Shown: in pieces, positions 62,277 to 64,000 of the stretch
How the letters are laid out: every line of letters begins with the position of its first letter
Position numbering within the stretch: the stretch's first letter is position 1
Source: Drosophila persimilis
Lineage: Eukaryota; Arthropoda; Insecta; Diptera; Drosophilidae
Assembly (NCBI RefSeq): GCF_003286085.1
Contig: NW_020825288.1
Coordinates: forward strand, 5,084,001-5,148,000
Length of the DNA: 64,000 nt
Direction: 5' to 3'
Translations under genes and position numbers: made by a program
Notes under the pieces: generated by a model
What the model was told of the DNA's origin: nothing
The model's database searches: none
Seen by the model: only the letters and a program-made list of their open reading frames with translations

Positions 62277-63008
62277 CCTTTCACTTGGGGCACGGCACAC
62301 AGTTGACCCACGAGTGATATATGACTGGCTGTTGGCTTTTCCTTTCCCCAGCGACATAATCAATAATTAAGCTCACCTTCTGGACTGTAGACTGATCAAG
62401 ATAGAAAGATAGAAAGATACTCTTGTATCTCCTGTCAGCATACAGCAGAATTGGGGCGACTTCATGGCTTTCTATTAGCCACGATGCGACTGTATGCCAC
62501 CATAAATATCAAGCTTGTCAAATGGGGTTTTCTTTATGCGCAAACACACGCTCCACACGCTCTACAGGCTCCACGCAGATGCAGATACACAGCCAGAAGA
62601 TACAGATCTGTAAGCGGCGGGCCATATGTGGTGCAAATATTTCATTCATGATGCTTGTAAATCTTCTTTTGATTGCACTTAATACTTGTCACAGGATACC
62701 TGGGGCATGGGGCATGCCACCACATCGGGGCAGCAGTGGCAGTGGCAGTGGCAGCATTCAGCTGTGCAACGAGTAGGAATGGAAAGAAAATCATAATAAT
62801 CCAACATGTTTTCGCATTCAAATTGAGAAGCTCTCTCTTTCTCTCTCTTTCTGTTGGATCCAACCACGTGAATGGAGGGATGCACACACACACACACACG
62901 TAGAGCACACACACACACATACATACATACTGGTATTTTCTATCTCTGCTGGGAAATCTCATTTCATTTGCTGTGCAAACAAAAACAACATCCGAATGGT
63001 AGATGCGA

Positions 63009-63010
<2 letters not shown>

Positions 63011-63038
<28 letters not shown>
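63011..63038. repeat. (CCTG)7 tetranucleotide repeat
   Basis: Perfect CCTG units near the right edge of the window. Confidence 0.9.
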
Positions 63039-63040
<2 letters not shown>

Positions 63041-63109
63041 GGCTCGTCCTTTCAGTTCTGTCTTTCAGTTAAAAATCATGTTTTCCGTATGCTAAAGATT
63101 TCGGTTATC

Positions 63110-63111
<2 letters not shown>

Positions 63112-63153
<42 letters not shown>
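63112..63153. repeat. (TG)21 microsatellite
   Basis: Longest uninterrupted dinucleotide run in the window, likely polymorphic in length. Confidence 0.92.
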
Positions 63154-63157
<4 letters not shown>

Positions 63158-64000
63158 GGAGACACCTTTTACCGCAATTTATCGTTTTGGTGAATCTTAA
63201 ATCAACACTGGGTCGGTGCCTTGCCGTCTCCTTTGATTCTCTTTCAAAAATAAACGTACGAGTACATTATCCTTGGGCTCCTTGTGGCGTGTTGTAAAAC
63301 AAGAATTATGCCAAGCGCGTCCCGGCAAAGGTGCGCGAAATCTGCCCTCTATATAGATTTTTATCGAGGATTGTACTGTATTTGCATTGGAAAGGGGCAT
63401 GTGGCATGAGGGACGAGAAAGAGTTGCCTGAAGACAAAGAGAGGGCCCTAGCAATGGTTATTGCTAGGCAAAAGAGGGCCATGTGGCATGTGGCTTATAG
63501 GAAAACAAAAGCGAAGGGCATTCTGTTTGGAAATGGGAGAACAAAAGCGAGAAACACTGGGCTGGCAAGGTCACTTCTCGATTATCATCCTTATCATGTC
63601 CTTGCCCCGAAAAACTCAGTCCCCCCCAGTCTCTCGGAGGCCAATAAAAGCCACTTCTCGCCGTCTGTCATCTGCTTCGCAGCTTCTCAGCTTCTCAGCT
63701 TTTCCTTCTGTCTTCGCTTTTCCATAAAAAGAAAAGCCCCAGCCATCCTTCAGTGGAATATTCAAAGTGTCCTGTTAACAGTGTTTGAGATGGAGAAACT
63801 TTTCAAATCTACAAATTGGTTTCGCCTCTAAACCGCAAAACGGAAAAATTCTCGAGCCTTTTTGACTTTCGCTGACAAATCTTCTCCTGAGCTCCTCCCC
63901 CCACACGCACAAAAGGAATGGAAAATTTCACGCCAGTGAAAATGCTAAAGCAAAATCAAGCATAACACAGTCAAAATGTGGGGCTAACAATGCTAATACC

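Larger units (their letters stand above)
55886..64000. other. Non-coding DNA upstream of Toll, segment 4
   Basis: No coding sequence is supported. It contains C-rich quadruplex-type sequence at 56144-56182, CAGG repeats at 57976-58004, and a G12 run at 58073-58084. An AT-rich island spans 59090-59960, with a TG run at 59807-59825. GCATACGG repeats lie at 60234-60350, GAC/GAG trinucleotides near 61693-61733, and a CA/TG inverted pair at 62222-62273. CTGC repeats lie at 63011-63038 and a long TG run at 63112-63153. Confidence 0.6.

Noticed and set aside
1-64000. CRISPR arrays, bacterial operons, prophage or integrated viral genes
   Set aside because: Spliced fly genes throughout; tandem repeats are simple microsatellites without spacers, and no viral protein was recognised.
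1-64000. tRNA or other structural RNA genes
   Set aside because: No convincing A/B box pair or cloverleaf was found by eye; a covariance-model scan was not possible, so absence is not proven.

Overview
This 64 kb window is nuclear DNA from a fruit fly. Three genes are recognised from their translated sequence: Toll (Tl), the lysosomal enzyme receptor Lerp, and Integrator subunit 12 (IntS12). Introns follow Drosophila GT-AG rules, many are 50-100 nt long, and the non-coding DNA is rich in CA/TG, GTCC and CTGC microsatellites. A DINE-1-like repeat and moderate divergence from the D. melanogaster proteins as I remember them suggest an obscura-group Drosophila. The species group is inference. Toll maps to 97D on 3R in D. 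melanogaster, so this is probably Muller element E.

Layout. 1-311 is the last exon of an unidentified + strand gene. It converges on IntS12 (minus, 512-1531), with the two 3' ends nearly abutting. IntS12 and Lerp diverge from a 600 bp shared promoter region. Lerp (+, 2131-23654) was assembled by hand as 17 coding exons, in frame throughout, giving 941 residues: signal peptide, about five CIMR-type repeats, a Ser/Thr stalk, one membrane segment, and a short tail ending in an acidic dileucine. Its eighth intron carries a small nested minus-strand gene (5748-6395, 193 aa) that I do not recognise and that seems to use a GC-AG intron. Lerp converges on Toll (minus, coding 29769-26384, two coding exons, 1100 aa). 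Toll has a 1.3 kb 3' UTR, and an intron acceptor lies 38 nt upstream of its start codon.

The remaining 34 kb (29808-64000) has no coding sequence I can support. It lies upstream of Toll and is best read as Toll's long 5' UTR intron and/or 5' regulatory DNA. It holds one DINE-1-like element (46532-47677), many microsatellites, GA/CT tracts, G-quadruplex motifs and AT-rich homeodomain/POU-like blocks.

The genes are not one pathway. IntS12 acts in nuclear RNA 3'-end processing, Lerp in Golgi-to-lysosome sorting, and Toll in dorsoventral patterning and innate immunity. I found no clearly new system. The least explained signals are an octamer, TACGAGTA, recurring 16 times in non-coding DNA, a degenerate pyrimidine-rich repeat at 55.3-55.9 kb, and the nested gene with its GC-AG intron.
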